From NCBI RefSeq assembly GCF_000208865.1, contig NC_018397.1:3286001-3350000 (forward strand): DNA of 64,000 nt, in the 5' to 3' direction. The notes beneath the pieces were generated by a model that made no database searches, was not told the DNA's origin, and saw only the letters and a list, made by a program, of their open reading frames with translations. The first letter of the stretch is position 1; each line of letters begins with the position of its first letter. Positions 11,402 through 23,400 of this stretch are shown piece by piece. The translations under genes were made by a program, and so were the position numbers. The stretch comes from Neospora caninum Liverpool (lineage: Eukaryota > Apicomplexa > Conoidasida > Eucoccidiorida > Sarcocystidae).

Positions 11402-13513
11402 ATGAAGGTGGCATCTCACAAGGCATCCCCGAGCCTGCTTTTTCTTCTGGGGTTACTTCTTGCTTGCCTCACATGTGGTGAGGTCAGCGTTCACGGAGCC
11501 GCCGCAAGGCGCTATCCGACGCACGGCAGCGCCGGTGGGCGCTCTGACAGGTCACTGAGTGTTCGAACAAAATCTGTAGAAGATGTGTCCAGCGCTTCGA
11601 AGGAAAGCTTTGTTCCCTGCGAGGATGCAGGTGGTGAATCCGCAGACTGTCGTGACGATCCAAGTTCAGCCGCAGCAGCAGAGTGGTGTACAGGACCAGG
11701 TTGCCCAGAAGTTGTCACGAGCAACATCCACAGAGCGGGGCAAATCTCACTAAGCAGACGGCCACGACGTTTACTCTCAAGCGTTCTACTTTTTAGCGTG
11801 GTATCGCTGTGCTTGCTACTGTCGGGGATTGCCCCCACCTTATTTTCAAAACAGAAAGAGGGGGAAACAGACAGACGCAGGGCAGGCAAGGAAGCGCCTC
11901 CTTTTCCTGTACAGAACCAGATCCAACGTTTTTCAGTTGCTACCTCGACGGAACCGATAGAAGAGGTGTCCAGTTGGTCCAAGTGGGTGAAAGCGGCAGT
12001 GATAGCGACGTTGGTGGCCACTGTCGTGATACAATGGCATCGTGGACAGAGCTTCGACCAAGGATCCCTGCAATCTGCCTCAACAGCAGGAGCGACGCGG
12101 CGAGTACCACATGATGGAGTTGAGAGAATCCCGCCCGGTCCATCAACGGACGACGACTTTTACTTTGAAGAAGATGACACGGACACTGGAAGGTCAACGA
12201 AATTCATGAAGGAAAGGAAGAGTGCTGCTGTCATTGCCGTTCTCTTTTTGGTGTGGAACATTGCTGTGACCTTGACACTCCCGCAAATTGATATCTTTGC
12301 TGAAGAGAATCAGGAACCACCACTTGACTCTATTTTCTACGTCTCCCCTGTGACCGACGCCACACAGGATCCGACTCGAGTTCAGACAGAGGAAACAGAC
12401 ACTGATTCGCAGGAACTTATTCGCCGAACAAGAGTCGCTGCAACAGACCCCAAAACAGTCCCTTCACCCCCTGCAGCAGAACCAAAAACAATCCCTTCAT
12501 CCCCTGCAACAGACCCCAAAACAATCTCTTCCTCCCCTGCAACAGACCCCAAAACAATCCCTTCCTCCCCTGAAGCAGAACCAAGAACAGCCCCTTCACC
12601 CCCTGTAACAGAACCAAAACCAGTCCCGCGACCCCGTACGAATGGCCCAAAACCAGGCAAGAAGTCACAAGATCTTAAAGAAGATGTCAGGCGGCTGGCT
12701 GAAATGCTAAAACATCTTCACGGTGGAGACATGTGGCATGTGTTTCTTAAGCTGGAGGGGACAATTAACAAGACAGCTTCGCGTCCCGCGATTCGTCTTG
12801 CCCACGAGTACAGTCGTGAATCTTTACAGGAGACAAGACTATGCCGCACAGCGGCAAGATTGGCGCGTCTGTCCACAATGCTGGTGGCTGCGAAATTAAC
12901 TTCTTATGAACAGGAACTTAGTGCTGCTGCGCACCAGCTGGCTACTGCTAAAGTGGCTATGGCACGGGCCGCAGATTTTCCAGACGTGCGCCCCAAAGTG
13001 ATACTGCCCAGTGAAAAGTCGCTCAGGAAACTGGAGCGGGGGTTCCTGATTCAGAAGAAGGATCTGCGCCTCGCAAGCGAACTTGCTAGACATGCCTACG
13101 CATTATTCACGAGGCATGAAGCGAAAGCAATTCTATCATTTCTCTCTCTAGAAGAAGAGGCTCTGGAGTTCCGCGCGCTTTACCTCCAAAGCCGTCTTGA
13201 GGCATTGAAGGCCGACTTGGAGGCTGTCAAAGGGTTGGAAAAGCATGGCACCGAAAACCAGGGACCGCCCTATGGCGTTTTGACTGAATCCGAACTGTCA
13301 TCGCTCAGAGACACTGCAGAGTCTCTTATAAGACAAGCTGTTTTGAAGGGTGCGTTTTTACAGGAACCCACCATTGCTGCAGGTTTGGCCTTCGTATTTT
13401 CATACGACGCTCCTGAGCCTGATTTTCTCCAAACGTCCGAGTTTTTGGATGAAGTTGCCGACGACGTTGTGCGGCTGTCGGAAGCAGTGACGAAATTTGC
13501 GAACCGATCCTGA
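11402..13513 (+). CDS. Secreted or membrane protein with Pro/Thr repeats, coccidian-type unknown
   Basis: This intronless frame encodes 703 residues, and no family was recognised. A classical signal peptide is present: a basic start, a hydrophobic core SLLFLLGLLLACLTC (11-25), and likely cleavage near residue 30-33. Three further hydrophobic stretches lie at about 124-146, 196-212 and 273-293, separated by acidic or Ser-rich linkers, for example DDDFYFEEDDTD near 250. Residues 347-412 are six tandem 11-residue units of the type ATDPKTIPSSP (DNA repeat 12440-12637). The C-terminal 280 residues are charged and predicted helical, without repeats. Signal peptide, several membrane segments and lineage-specific sequence fit a dense-granule, vacuolar or surface protein, which is inference. 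The first ATG of the frame is used because the signal peptide begins there. Confidence 0.8.
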   Translation: MKVASHKASPSLLFLLGLLLACLTCGEVSVHGAAARRYPTHGSAGGRSDRSLSVRTKSVEDVSSASKESFVPCEDAGGESADCRDDPSSAAAAEWCTGPGCPEVVTSNIHRAGQISLSRRPRRLLSSVLLFSVVSLCLLLSGIAPTLFSKQKEGETDRRRAGKEAPPFPVQNQIQRFSVATSTEPIEEVSSWSKWVKAAVIATLVATVVIQWHRGQSFDQGSLQSASTAGATRRVPHDGVERIPPGPSTDDDFYFEEDDTDTGRSTKFMKERKSAAVIAVLFLVWNIAVTLTLPQIDIFAEENQEPPLDSIFYVSPVTDATQDPTRVQTEETDTDSQELIRRTRVAATDPKTVPSPPAAEPKTIPSSPATDPKTISSSPATDPKTIPSSPEAEPRTAPSPPVTEPKPVPRPRTNGPKPGKKSQDLKEDVRRLAEMLKHLHGGDMWHVFLKLEGTINKTASRPAIRLAHEYSRESLQETRLCRTAARLARLSTMLVAAKLTSYEQELSAAAHQLATAKVAMARAADFPDVRPKVILPSEKSLRKLERGFLIQKKDLRLASELARHAYALFTRHEAKAILSFLSLEEEALEFRALYLQSRLEALKADLEAVKGLEKHGTENQGPPYGVLTESELSSLRDTAESLIRQAVLKGAFLQEPTIAAGLAFVFSYDAPEPDFLQTSEFLDEVADDVVRLSEAVTKFANRS
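12440..12637 (+). repeat. Six 33-bp coding tandem repeats
   Basis: Six consecutive 33-bp units encode 11-residue repeats with the consensus [AV][TA][DE]PK[TP][IV]PSSP. Units three and four are nearly identical (ATDPKTISSSP and ATDPKTIPSSP), and the outer units are more diverged. The array is in frame within the 703-residue protein. Such arrays are prone to copy-number change between strains. Confidence 0.85.
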
Positions 13514-16500
13514 AAATGCGAACGACGAGGCGCTTGTCCCGAGCTTGTCAAATCGTATCGTCTAGTCGACGCCAACTGAAAAGAGCCCTGAAGACACATA
13601 CAAGCTAAAGGCGCTTTGCCTCAGCGCAAGGCGTGTTACACTCGTGAAAAAGTGATACCCCGGGGGTTGAAGCGCTTGTCTGAGGTGTTTCAGTAGCGGC
13701 AACGTGGTTGCGACCGGTGTGAGTCTGGATCAGGCATTCGTTTTCTGAGCAATTTTGGACCGGCTGGCTAGTGATGGGATGCTCTTCATGAGGCTCCTGC
13801 GCTGCTCAAAGGCGTTCAACAGTCAACTGTACCACCAGTAAAGTATCGATACATGTGTACAAGTTGTCATCATTAATCGGTGTACGGTTTGCATCTAATA
13901 GGCCCCGGGTAAAGCCACAGCTGCTAGTTTTACACAGTGTTTGCTGCACGTCGTTCTCGCCGTGGAGTTGCTTGCAGAATACGCTGTCCTACGATTGTCT
14001 GTGAATCGCTGCATCTCCCGCTCCAGCTGGTGAGATTTTTGTGTCGGAAGCAAATACATACAACATTGACTGGCCATCTTTGCCACTCTCCCTGGATTTT
14101 TATCAAAAGGATGCGTGAATTGCAAACGATTTCGAAAGGCGGGGCCGCACACCCTACTAGAACTAGCGCTCATGGGACAACTTCACGCGTCTGTACCGAA
14201 ATGGCAACAGTAGTGGCTAATGCAAAGCGTATGTGACTGAACTATGTACGACAGGGAGATGACGAGGGGCGAACGTATCAGCGTGGCACGTTAAAAGGTG
14301 GTGGATCAAATGTATCAGTCAGCTGCCATCACGAATAGGGCAGTGGGCGGCTGTCTCGCGGAACCACGTAAACAGTTGAAAGCAGTTAGGATCTGTCCGC
14401 CGCAACGGTCGACGGTCTCTTCGGTTCAGCGTCGCTTGCCTACGCGGGAAAGTGCACTGAAAGCAGTATCGGTCCCCCTGCTGACACCGTGCACGAAACT
14501 CTCCAGGTGAATGTATTCGGCGATGGGGTTCATTTGAAAATCAGTGCGATTTCGTGTGCGACACGAAGAGTGGCGCAGTAGCGTTACAGACTGATGGGCA
14601 GCCAGTGAAGTCCTTTCTTAGGTTGCATGCGTCGAGCCAACAAGAGCAAGGTGATGACCCAACAAACTCTCACAGGATCAGGAAAGCGCTGACGCCAAGA
14701 CGGAATACGGGTGAGTTTGTGCGAGACGAACAATTGGGAAGAAGGAGTATTCGCTTTTCTACATTCTGTCTCTTTCCGCCGTCACTCTTCGCCCGGCGGG
14801 CTCATGGTCCGAAGCACACCAGGATAGGGTTTATACCACAGGCGGTGAGAACGTATCAATACGCGGTCCTCATACTTCCGCCGTTTAAGATTAATTTGGT
14901 TTTTGGTGATAATCCTAGAGTGTTTTTTCCATTTCCAGGGCTGCGAGTCACTGCCAGAGCGTTTCCCATCCGTATGTCTGCCATCGGCAGTTGGATATCG
15001 TGCATTGTCACGGCTAGCTCCAGGGATGGAGCTTCATTAGCGACACACGTTTTTTGCTCATTTCCTTGCAGCCCCGCCGAAACCGCAAGAAAAAGTGTGC
15101 GACATCTTATTAACAGCTCACTAGCAGGGACGATCTGAATCCCGCTACGAAACCTACAGCGACGGGGATACCGTATTCCAAGGTACACAGGCAGACAGTG
15201 TTTACTGATGTCGTTGCACAGTTTTTCTGGCTGGTCTGCCGATATATCATAACTATTCGAAATTGCATTTCTGCAGGGCGGTCGCCAACTGGAATACTGC
15301 TTTCAAAAAACCTCTCCCTGCGGGAATCATTCTTTCCCCAGCAGTACCCTAAACCAAAACACAGCTTGACTGTGCAGCTCATGCAGACTCGTTGAACAGT
15401 TTGTGATACGCGCCTCGTTTTACAATATACATTGTCGAGTCTGCGCGTAACTTCAGGGGCAACAGCGGCGCATTTAGGGGTTGCGTTTGGCGGTCATGGA
15501 ACAAATGCATGCCCCAGCTCCTCTGTGCGTGTTGACTACACCCTATAGGTTGACTGAGCGAGTATTGTTGGTTGGCCGCTCTCGTGCCTTTTTTGAAGAA
15601 AGATTATGGAGTTTGGGATGTGTGCAAGTACTTTCCAATGAAATCGCAGCGGGCTCTATTCAAGAAAACTTCACCGGGATGTTCAGATGCATTTATTACT
15701 GTTGTCGTTGAATCGCGCACCAACTAACAAAAAACTAGGTTGATACTACAAGAAGGCGAAACCAAAAGTATTTTTGACTCTTCACATCGAGGAGCGGTTC
15801 GCTCGTTTCCGGCCTCTTTTTATGTTCTGGTGCATCCGCCTCAGCCCACGACGGGCGGGCAAAAGAGGGAAGCGAGGCTTGCCGCGCTACGTAAGTTAAA
15901 AGGTGTACGCTTATAGGCAGGCTAATCAAGATTTCTGATCTGCATCCACACCGTCTGCTAGCACAGATGATGTTAACAGGCGTTTAAATGCTCAATTGAG
16001 GGTGGGCTCTCCCCAAAAGCGTATTGATCGTGGAGATGCGCCCCTCTTCGCTGTTTATCCACTAAGGCACCGTATTTCTTCTGCACACCTGTTCGCTGTC
16101 TCTCTGTCTCTATTCCGGTACGTCCTCTATCCCAACTCGGTTGTACATGTACACGGCTGGCGTGTTTTATTTCACTCATCTGCACGATCCGCCGCAACGA
16201 CAGACGCTCGAGAGCGTAGATGCGGCGTACGCGGAGTCCGCTGGTGCGTCTTTTCTTTGGGCAAGTCTCCTCTGAGCAATGTCTCTTCGCGCGGCAGCGA
16301 CGAGCTCGTGGTTGACAACAACCTTGCGCTAGTCACATCAAAATTGTCCTGCTGGTACCAACAGAAACGCTCGAGTGCTCTTTGTGTCGTCTCTGACTAT
16401 CGTAGAAACACAGCGTGGTAGCTGTGTTTTCGGATGACACGGATGCTCCGTGGCGTTCAACGGCAGCCAGTGCGAGAAATCGTCTTCATCCTCGTTGCTT

Positions 16501-17000
16501 TGCACCTGGTCTGTTGCCGCGGTGCTCGACCTCTTTGAGAGAGCTGAACAGCGCCTCGTTAAATAGGGAAGATTGTAGTAAACACCCTTTGCAAGTTCAC
16601 GAGTGCGACCGTGTTTCACCCTATTCTTTTCTTAAGGTCTGTTTATCCGCCGTCCTTCTCGTTTTGTGTCTGCCGGGCCGAGGATGACGCTAGCAACGAC
16701 AGGCGTACGTGCTGGTCAGCGTATAACGCTACCGCAGCAACTCCCCCCATCCCCTCTCCGCTCATCCGTTGTTATCACTTTGTCTTCTGCTGTGGACAGT
16801 TTCTTTTTCAATAAGGAATAATCTGGATTACTGGTCGTTTGCTGCGGGGCTGTAAGGCACACGCGTCGACAGAGTGCGGGAGAGCTGCGCGTGTCTCGTT
16901 CTTGTCGGTTTGCTCCAGCAACGGAAAGGCGTCGGGTCCTCCTCTTTCCCCCTTCAGTTTACCTAAGAGACCTCGAAGTAGTCGTTGGTATGTCTTCAAG
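13514..17000. other. Intergenic region between two plus-strand genes
   Basis: This should hold the 3' UTR of the repeat protein and the promoter and 5' UTR of the zinc-finger gene. The frame at 14554-15138 is 194 codons long but has no domain and an arbitrary composition, so I treat it as non-coding. No RNA gene or repeat was recognised. Confidence 0.5.
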
Positions 17001-18452
17001 ATGCATCAACGAGCAGTTGTGTGTACAATGTGTGGGGGGAAATTCTTCCCCGCGAGTCTCGGTTTCCATCAGAAGGCTTGCGAGAAGAAGCAGAGTCGTG
17101 TGTTGCTTCCTTGTCCCTACTGCGACAAAGAAGTCCCCAAACCGGACCTGGACTGGCACATGAAGGAAGCCTGCAAAAAGGCCCCAAACCATGCAAACAG
17201 TGCCGCTGGAAGTGTCGCGGAAGATCGGCACACTGGCGTTGGAGCGGATAGTTTAAAAGGCCTTCGCGAGCTCGTAGATGATCAAGGAAGGATGGAGTGC
17301 GCAGTCTGTCACCGCTGGTTCCTTCAAGACCGTATTGGGAAGCACCAGAGCATTTGTCGAGCGATAGACGAAAAGCGCAAGGGACAGCCTCATCAAGTCT
17401 TTGATTCCTTTAAGCAGAGACAGTTCGATCCTCTGATACGCCCGGCTATACAGGACGACGGCACTGCACGCCATGCAGGCCCCAGTAGCAAGGCGTCTGC
17501 ATGCACCTCTGCTGCCAGGTCTTACTATCCGAATCTCCGTGGGGAAGCGGAAGTGTCGAAATCAAACGACCGTTCCGGTAGGCCCCCTCCGGCAACGCCT
17601 TCCGGGCAGAGGGCCTCGCTTTTTCCCACCAGCCGTCAAACAAAAAACACGTCTCGCTCTGAGGACTCTTGTCCTCTTTCTGGGAAGTCGTTGAAGCTCC
17701 CCGACTGCCAGGCTTCGCGCAAAGCTGCAGGGAGTTTGGATACGGGTGCCGCCCCTTCCAGGCGTGTCGCAGGCGCGGGGAGCTCTGTCGTTCCCGTCAC
17801 GGGTTTGCCGAGCGAGGCCTCGAGAGAAGTTTCTCTCCATTCGCATGAAGCTGTTCCAGGAACACCAACCGCAGCAAGGGAGAGTCGATCACAAGACACA
17901 GAATCTCCAATGCGAAGCCCCCATCGAGCTAGCCAGGCATCTCGATCAGACCGACGGGGACCGCGCGTCAGCGAGTCGAGATTCAATGTGGCCCCAACCA
18001 CCGGAAACACTCCTCATGTGAGGGAAGGAACTGGAGGGGTTTCTCCAGTGAGCAAACGTGGAAGTCTCCGCTCTCCAGATGGCCAAGTGTCTCCGAAGGC
18101 GGGAGGGGTGCGCACGTACAGGGAAAGGCCGTCTGCTGCGGGTTGGTCTTCCTGCCGAGGCACGTCAGCTCTTACGGCACCGTGTGGCGCAGGGGGGATT
18201 GTACAGACAAATGAGAGTTCGATTGACAACCCGCTGGCTTATCCCAACTATCCTGGTGGGCATTATCATCCGGAACGGAGCCCGCAAAGTCTGCCGAACG
18301 CTTCGCGGGGAGTAGTAGCTCGATCGCCGACAGCAATGCACCAGCGCCAGGCCTTGAGAGGCAGCCATCATGCTGGGGGAGGAGGAGCGATCCTTCCGAC
18401 AAACGAGACATCTGCAGAGAATCCACTTGCCCGGGGGAACTATTACGGATGA
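17001..18452 (+). CDS. C2HC-type zinc-finger protein (ZC2HC1-like)
   Basis: This single-exon frame encodes 483 residues from the ATG at 17001. Three zinc-binding modules are visible: C8-x2-C11...H23-x3-C27, C38-x2-C41...H53-x4-C58 and C100-x2-C103...H115-x3-C119. The spacing and the flanks (CxxCGGKFFPASLGFH, CPYCDKEV, CAVCHRWF) match the zf-C2HC_2 family of metazoan ZC2HC1A and related proteins found in ciliated or flagellated protists. Their biochemical role is poorly defined. The remaining 360 residues are Ser/Arg/Pro-rich and disordered. The C-terminus carries two copies of a motif TNE[ST]S..NPLA..NY.G, at about 18205-18258 and 18399-18449. The frame stays open upstream to 16839, but the start at 17001 is preferred because the zinc-finger fold begins a few residues later. 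It is convergent with the AP-1 gamma gene. Confidence 0.85.
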   Translation: MHQRAVVCTMCGGKFFPASLGFHQKACEKKQSRVLLPCPYCDKEVPKPDLDWHMKEACKKAPNHANSAAGSVAEDRHTGVGADSLKGLRELVDDQGRMECAVCHRWFLQDRIGKHQSICRAIDEKRKGQPHQVFDSFKQRQFDPLIRPAIQDDGTARHAGPSSKASACTSAARSYYPNLRGEAEVSKSNDRSGRPPPATPSGQRASLFPTSRQTKNTSRSEDSCPLSGKSLKLPDCQASRKAAGSLDTGAAPSRRVAGAGSSVVPVTGLPSEASREVSLHSHEAVPGTPTAARESRSQDTESPMRSPHRASQASRSDRRGPRVSESRFNVAPTTGNTPHVREGTGGVSPVSKRGSLRSPDGQVSPKAGGVRTYRERPSAAGWSSCRGTSALTAPCGAGGIVQTNESSIDNPLAYPNYPGGHYHPERSPQSLPNASRGVVARSPTAMHQRQALRGSHHAGGGGAILPTNETSAENPLARGNYYG

Positions 18453-20447
18453 AACAGTGAACCGAATATAGAGCAGCGAGATGCGTTTTTTACGCTGTGT
18501 CAAGCGTGGGGACCGCAGCCGAGACGAGTTCTCTCGCAGTGCCATCGACTTCCTCCGCGGTGAAAGGCGGTGAATTAGGGTAGCAGATACACTCTGCGGA
18601 GGAATTGACGCCCTTTCCATAGGGCGCTTCTTGGGTACAGACCACAGTTTGTTTCGCGTCCCTTTGACAGCACGGGTAGCTTTTTACGCCCGTGGCTTCG
18701 GACAGACTTCTGGCGACCTAATCTACTCGAGAATGTGCGTCACTGGAAGACTGAATTTTCTTTTCCCTGGCACATGCACATGGAATGTCCTACAACGACT
18801 CCAGGGAGAGAGCTTGAACATCGCCAACGAAACTTGCGCATGCGAAAGAGGTTTTCCTCCCAAAATGGCGTAGACCACACTCGTCCAACAGTGAAAAATT
18901 GGCGTTGTTCAAACGATGCAGCGTTCACGCACCATTTGAAGCAATTTCGGTAGCCGCTGGCACACCTGGTTGAGGTTATTCATTGACTGATTTTTCCTCG
19001 TTTATGACCATCGCCAGGAAAATGGATGGCCCTCTGTAGTCCACGCTTGCTCTCGATCGCCATATATTTTGAGGCAAAAAACACGAGACGCACCGTCTGA
19101 TTACCTCGACCGCCCAACGCGGCGTGCATGTAACAAAACCAAGCTTACTTCCGTGTGATCAACACATCCACGTGCTCTACGATGTAACAAGAAATAGATC
19201 ACTGGAGCTCTGACCTGGTTTCCATCATCCTGGCAAGTCTCCCCTCGAGAAAAGGCATTCCAGGCAATGAGAGGAAACGGCATTTTACGCCCCTTTCCCA
19301 CTTTGCTGTCTTAACAAGGTGTCCAACCCCCCAACATATTAGTTGTCTTTCTCGCAAATGAATTATCACACGTCAGGACAGCTCGCTGTGCTCCACCTGT
19401 TGTCTCCCTTGTATGTCCACGTCGGAAAACTCTCCAAATTTGCTCCGCATTTACTTTCAGATGGAAACATATGCATTAATACGCTCAGTTCTATTGCTCC
19501 GTTTGTGTGCTTCTACATATATATATATATATATATATGTAAATATATATATACATACATAAGTGTATGAAGATTCATGCGTTTCCGCGGAAACGAGCAC
19601 TATACTCCGTGCAAGAGTGTAGCCACGAGGGGTGACAGTCGTTATGAGACCGCAACTGGTAACCCGCCACTGCGTCTGGAGAGTTTTTTTCCGGCCGGCA
19701 TCCGGATTGAAAGCCCACTAAAACACCTACGTTTCCCTGCTTTGTGACCACCAGGAACGCTCGAATGGCGTTTCGTTTATCACCATGGGGAGTGTCAGAC
19801 ATACGAGGAGAGAGGAGAAAAAGCGAAGTTGGGTTAGAAGAAACGGGATGAGAAAGTGTTCTCAAGCTCCGGTTCAGCATGTCATGAGCTGTCCTCGACG
19901 TTCGTGCGGACCGCTCGGCCACCTACCTAAACTGAGCAGTATCCAAAACTGTGGATTCAGGTAGAAAAGGTAGATACCGAGAACAAGAAAAAAGCATTTT
20001 ATCTGTTTGTACGACCGCGTTGCGCTTCTCCCCTTTTGGTGTGCGGTCGGAACAGTCTCCTCCGGATTTCCTCAAAAAGGCACATCTCCCAGAAAGCACG
20101 ACCACTCGCGGAAGAGCACACCGTCTTCTCATTCCCCAAAAAACATCTCTATTGAGCGTTCCAAGGGTATTCCTTCCCACTTCTCGCCTCCTTTCGAATC
20201 CCCACTCGCGCTTACTTGTGAGCACATCTCGTGTAGACCTCTACGACTAGCGTAAGGTTGCATCTCCCTCGCAAATCCTGGTCTTCTTACGATGTGAAAG
20301 TTGAAAAGGAACAAGATGCCTGCTTGCGCGCTTCGTGTGTTGAGTCTCCACACTTCCGACAGCGTCCATGCTTCTGCTCTCTCTATCTGTCGGCAATCTG
20401 AGCACGTACGTCACTGTGGAAGGCAACCGCGATCTCCAGAAAAGGCA
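18453..20447. other. Convergent intergenic region (two 3' ends)
   Basis: This 2-kb spacer lies between the stop of the zinc-finger gene and the stop of AP-1 gamma, so it should contain both 3' UTRs. It includes a TA microsatellite (19517-19560). No supported coding frame was found. Confidence 0.55.
19517..19560. repeat. TA microsatellite
   Basis: An uninterrupted (AT)n run at 19517-19538 is followed by an imperfect AT/CATA tract to 19560. It lies in the 3' intergenic spacer. Confidence 0.9.
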
Positions 20448-23400
20448 TCACGAAAGGAGTCCGGACGGGAAATCCCCGACGTTGACGAACTTTTGCAATA
20501 CAACTCCATCTTTGTTGAACGAGATTCGGCATTTCATGAGCAGTGGCTTTGCGCCAAGGGCGGCCGCACCGTCACCAAAGCAGACGTGCATGCCCTGCGT
20601 GACTACTCCGGCCCCATTGGGAGGCACGCACGTCCCCGTTGCAGGTTGAATCGTCAGCTTCAGATATTTTGGAACCGCAGCCTCGAAGAGAAGATTCGTG
20701 ATCTGCGCCTGTCCCCGATTGCGAAATTCTGCTCGAATGCTGGCGCCTTCTGAACTCCTCGGCTTCTCAAGAAGTTCAGGGACTGCCGCCGCACTGCTTC
20801 CGCCCGGCCCCTGGCGGGAGCAGATGAAATCAACGCACAAATCATCCTCGTTCAAGACATTCATCGGGGGAGACGCCCCGTTTCCACTTCCCGAGCTCCC
20901 GAGAACACCTGGGCCAGGCGTCACTACAATGTTGCTCGGGCCTCCCCTCGTTTCGGGGACCAGGAACGAGTCAAACGGATCCGACGTCGGGGAGTGCAGG
21001 GACGATGCAGGCGCGCCGGCGTTAAGAGGGAGCTGGGACGGGGAAATCCCGAACAAACTGTCCAGACTTCCATCTTGCCCGGGACTGCTTCCTCGCACGT
21101 CTCCCGCACTGCTGGCCGCTCCAGATGGACCGACGCGGGCCCCGCCTCCACTCGGGGAAGACACAGACGTTCCCTGAAGAAGATCCGCGAGCATGTCGAT
21201 ATTTTTGTCAGCACTCGACGGCCCCGACAAGGCGTCACCTGCGCCTGAACCGGCGCCCGCTGCTGCAGGAGAAGCCGTTTGGGGAGAAACCCGAGATTCT
21301 GAAGAGTAGCCCATGTTCAGAAGGTCGTCGAGATCCAGCAAATCGGTTTTCGTGCTCCCTGCGCCGACTCCGTTTCTCTGCGGCGACTTCTCGTCGAACG
21401 CGTTTCCCTGAGGCGAACGCGGAGACGAACGCTCGTCCTTCTCACTGCTCTCGATCGGCTCGCCAAACCCAGCGACCGGGCTTCCCACGTTGAGAGGAAC
21501 CTCAGTCGCGTCAAACCACACATTGCCTACAGGCCGCGAAGCAGGAGCGGGGCTGATACCTTCCGCGCTTCCAGAACGGCCGGAAAGAAGCGAAGACGAA
21601 GACCCGCTTCCGAGGCTACTTATGCTGCGTCGGGTGGACAACTTAGAGGCGTCGGACACCGGCATTCGATCGAAGATACTGGTGTTTTCTTTCCACTCCT
21701 CGGACTCCAGCAGCCCAACGTACTCGGAACTCCTCTGCTGCAGCTCGACACTGCTGTCTGCCTCGAACCGCTTCAAAAGACCCACCAGGCGCTCGCGCTG
21801 CACGGCGACACACCACCAGAAGAGAGACACGTGAACGACGCGGGGAAAGGAAACAAAACCAAGGCAGCTGTTGTCTGTTTTTCTACGAGAGTAAAACACG
21901 GAGACGCGAACCAGTGGAACGCAAGTCACTGCAGACAGCGAGAACGCGACAGAAGATCGGGAAAAGCACATGACAAGACACCAGGAAACACGAACAGAGA
22001 GAAAGTGGGCCAACGCACAACGCAATCGAACCACGACTTCTCGCCGCCGGCCACCCCGCACGGAATCACGATTTTTCCCCTTCTCCTGTCTCTCCGTCTG
22101 TCACCTCCGTCTCCGTCTCTTCTGTCCGATCGCTTTCCTCACCTCCGAGGGGAGACGAGCGGCCAGCTTGGCAGCTGCCGTCAAAAGCGTTTGAGTGAGA
22201 ACGACGTGTTTCGACGAGGGAAGAGACGACAACTGGTCAGCCACAGAAAGAAGAAGGTCGGCGACTTGGCGAGGGGAAATGAGCAAGCTCTCCTCTGTCA
22301 TACTTCCGCTTCCATTCGGGCCCAGCAAATGGCCCTTCTCTGGCTTCACTAGGAGGTCGCCGAATTCGCCGATACAGTACACACCCGCCTGCAAGAGAGA
22401 CAGGACCGGCCATAAAAACAGAAAACACGGGGGTCTGCAAGACCGCCTGTTCTTACCGGAGACTCGCGCGCACGCCTGACACCGCTGTCTTTCTGCGAGA
22501 GGGAAAAGAACGGAAAGCACTGCATGCGAACCGCCTCCTCTATGTTGAGAAAACCAGTCGAACGGGCACTCAGCTAGGAGTCGAATTCAAGACGACAAAC
22601 ACCGGAAACGAGAATTCACTGTGTGCTGCGATTGCCTGCTGAACATGCACGCAACATGTTGGCCAACGAGAGAGCCAAGCGAGGACACGGAAACAAGAGA
22701 CGGGCACTTAATTGAAGGGAGCGAGGAAAACGTACCTGCCAAAGAGCAACGTTGTTCGAGAGGGAGTGCTGGAAGGAGAAGAAACATTTGTGGACCACGT
22801 AGCTGTGGAGAGGCGGCGTCGACACAACCAGATCGATAAATGAGAAAGTGATCGCGTCGTCTACAGCGTCGCCTGCGGGAGGAAAAGAGAAACGACAGTA
22901 CTGCTCAATCCAGCAAACGACGGCAAGAGGATGCCCAGGGAAGAAACAGGAAGGGCGAAAACCCGCGTCGAAAGAAGCTAGAGGAATTAGATCCCCAACC
23001 CTCAAGACAAAGAAGACTCTCTGCGCAGCGCCATCAGCTTGTCTTCTCCCGCGTCCTGTCGCATGCTTATCTGCAAGCGCCGTGACTAGCCTCCCCAGTC
23101 GACGAATATGGACAAAGAGGCCTTCACAGTAGACTGCGAGAAAGCACAACGTCAGAGCACATGCCCCGCCTCGTGCCGCCTCCGTTTGCGAGATATCGCT
23201 TCGCCCTACCTCCGAGAGTCATGATTTTGAAGAGAGTGTCGATCTGCCAGCGCGTCGTCGGGGCGTGGCGACTGGCGGCCACGGCGATTTTGTTGACTAC
23301 GAGTTGCTTGAACTCCGCATCGTTGAGCATCAGAAGAAAATTCAAGAGCTCCTTCACGAGGCCGCGCACGTTGTCGTCCGTGATCAAGCAGAAAATCACT

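Noticed and set aside
14554..15138. 194-codon frame on the plus strand
   Set aside because: No signal peptide or domain, and its composition is that of the surrounding spacer.
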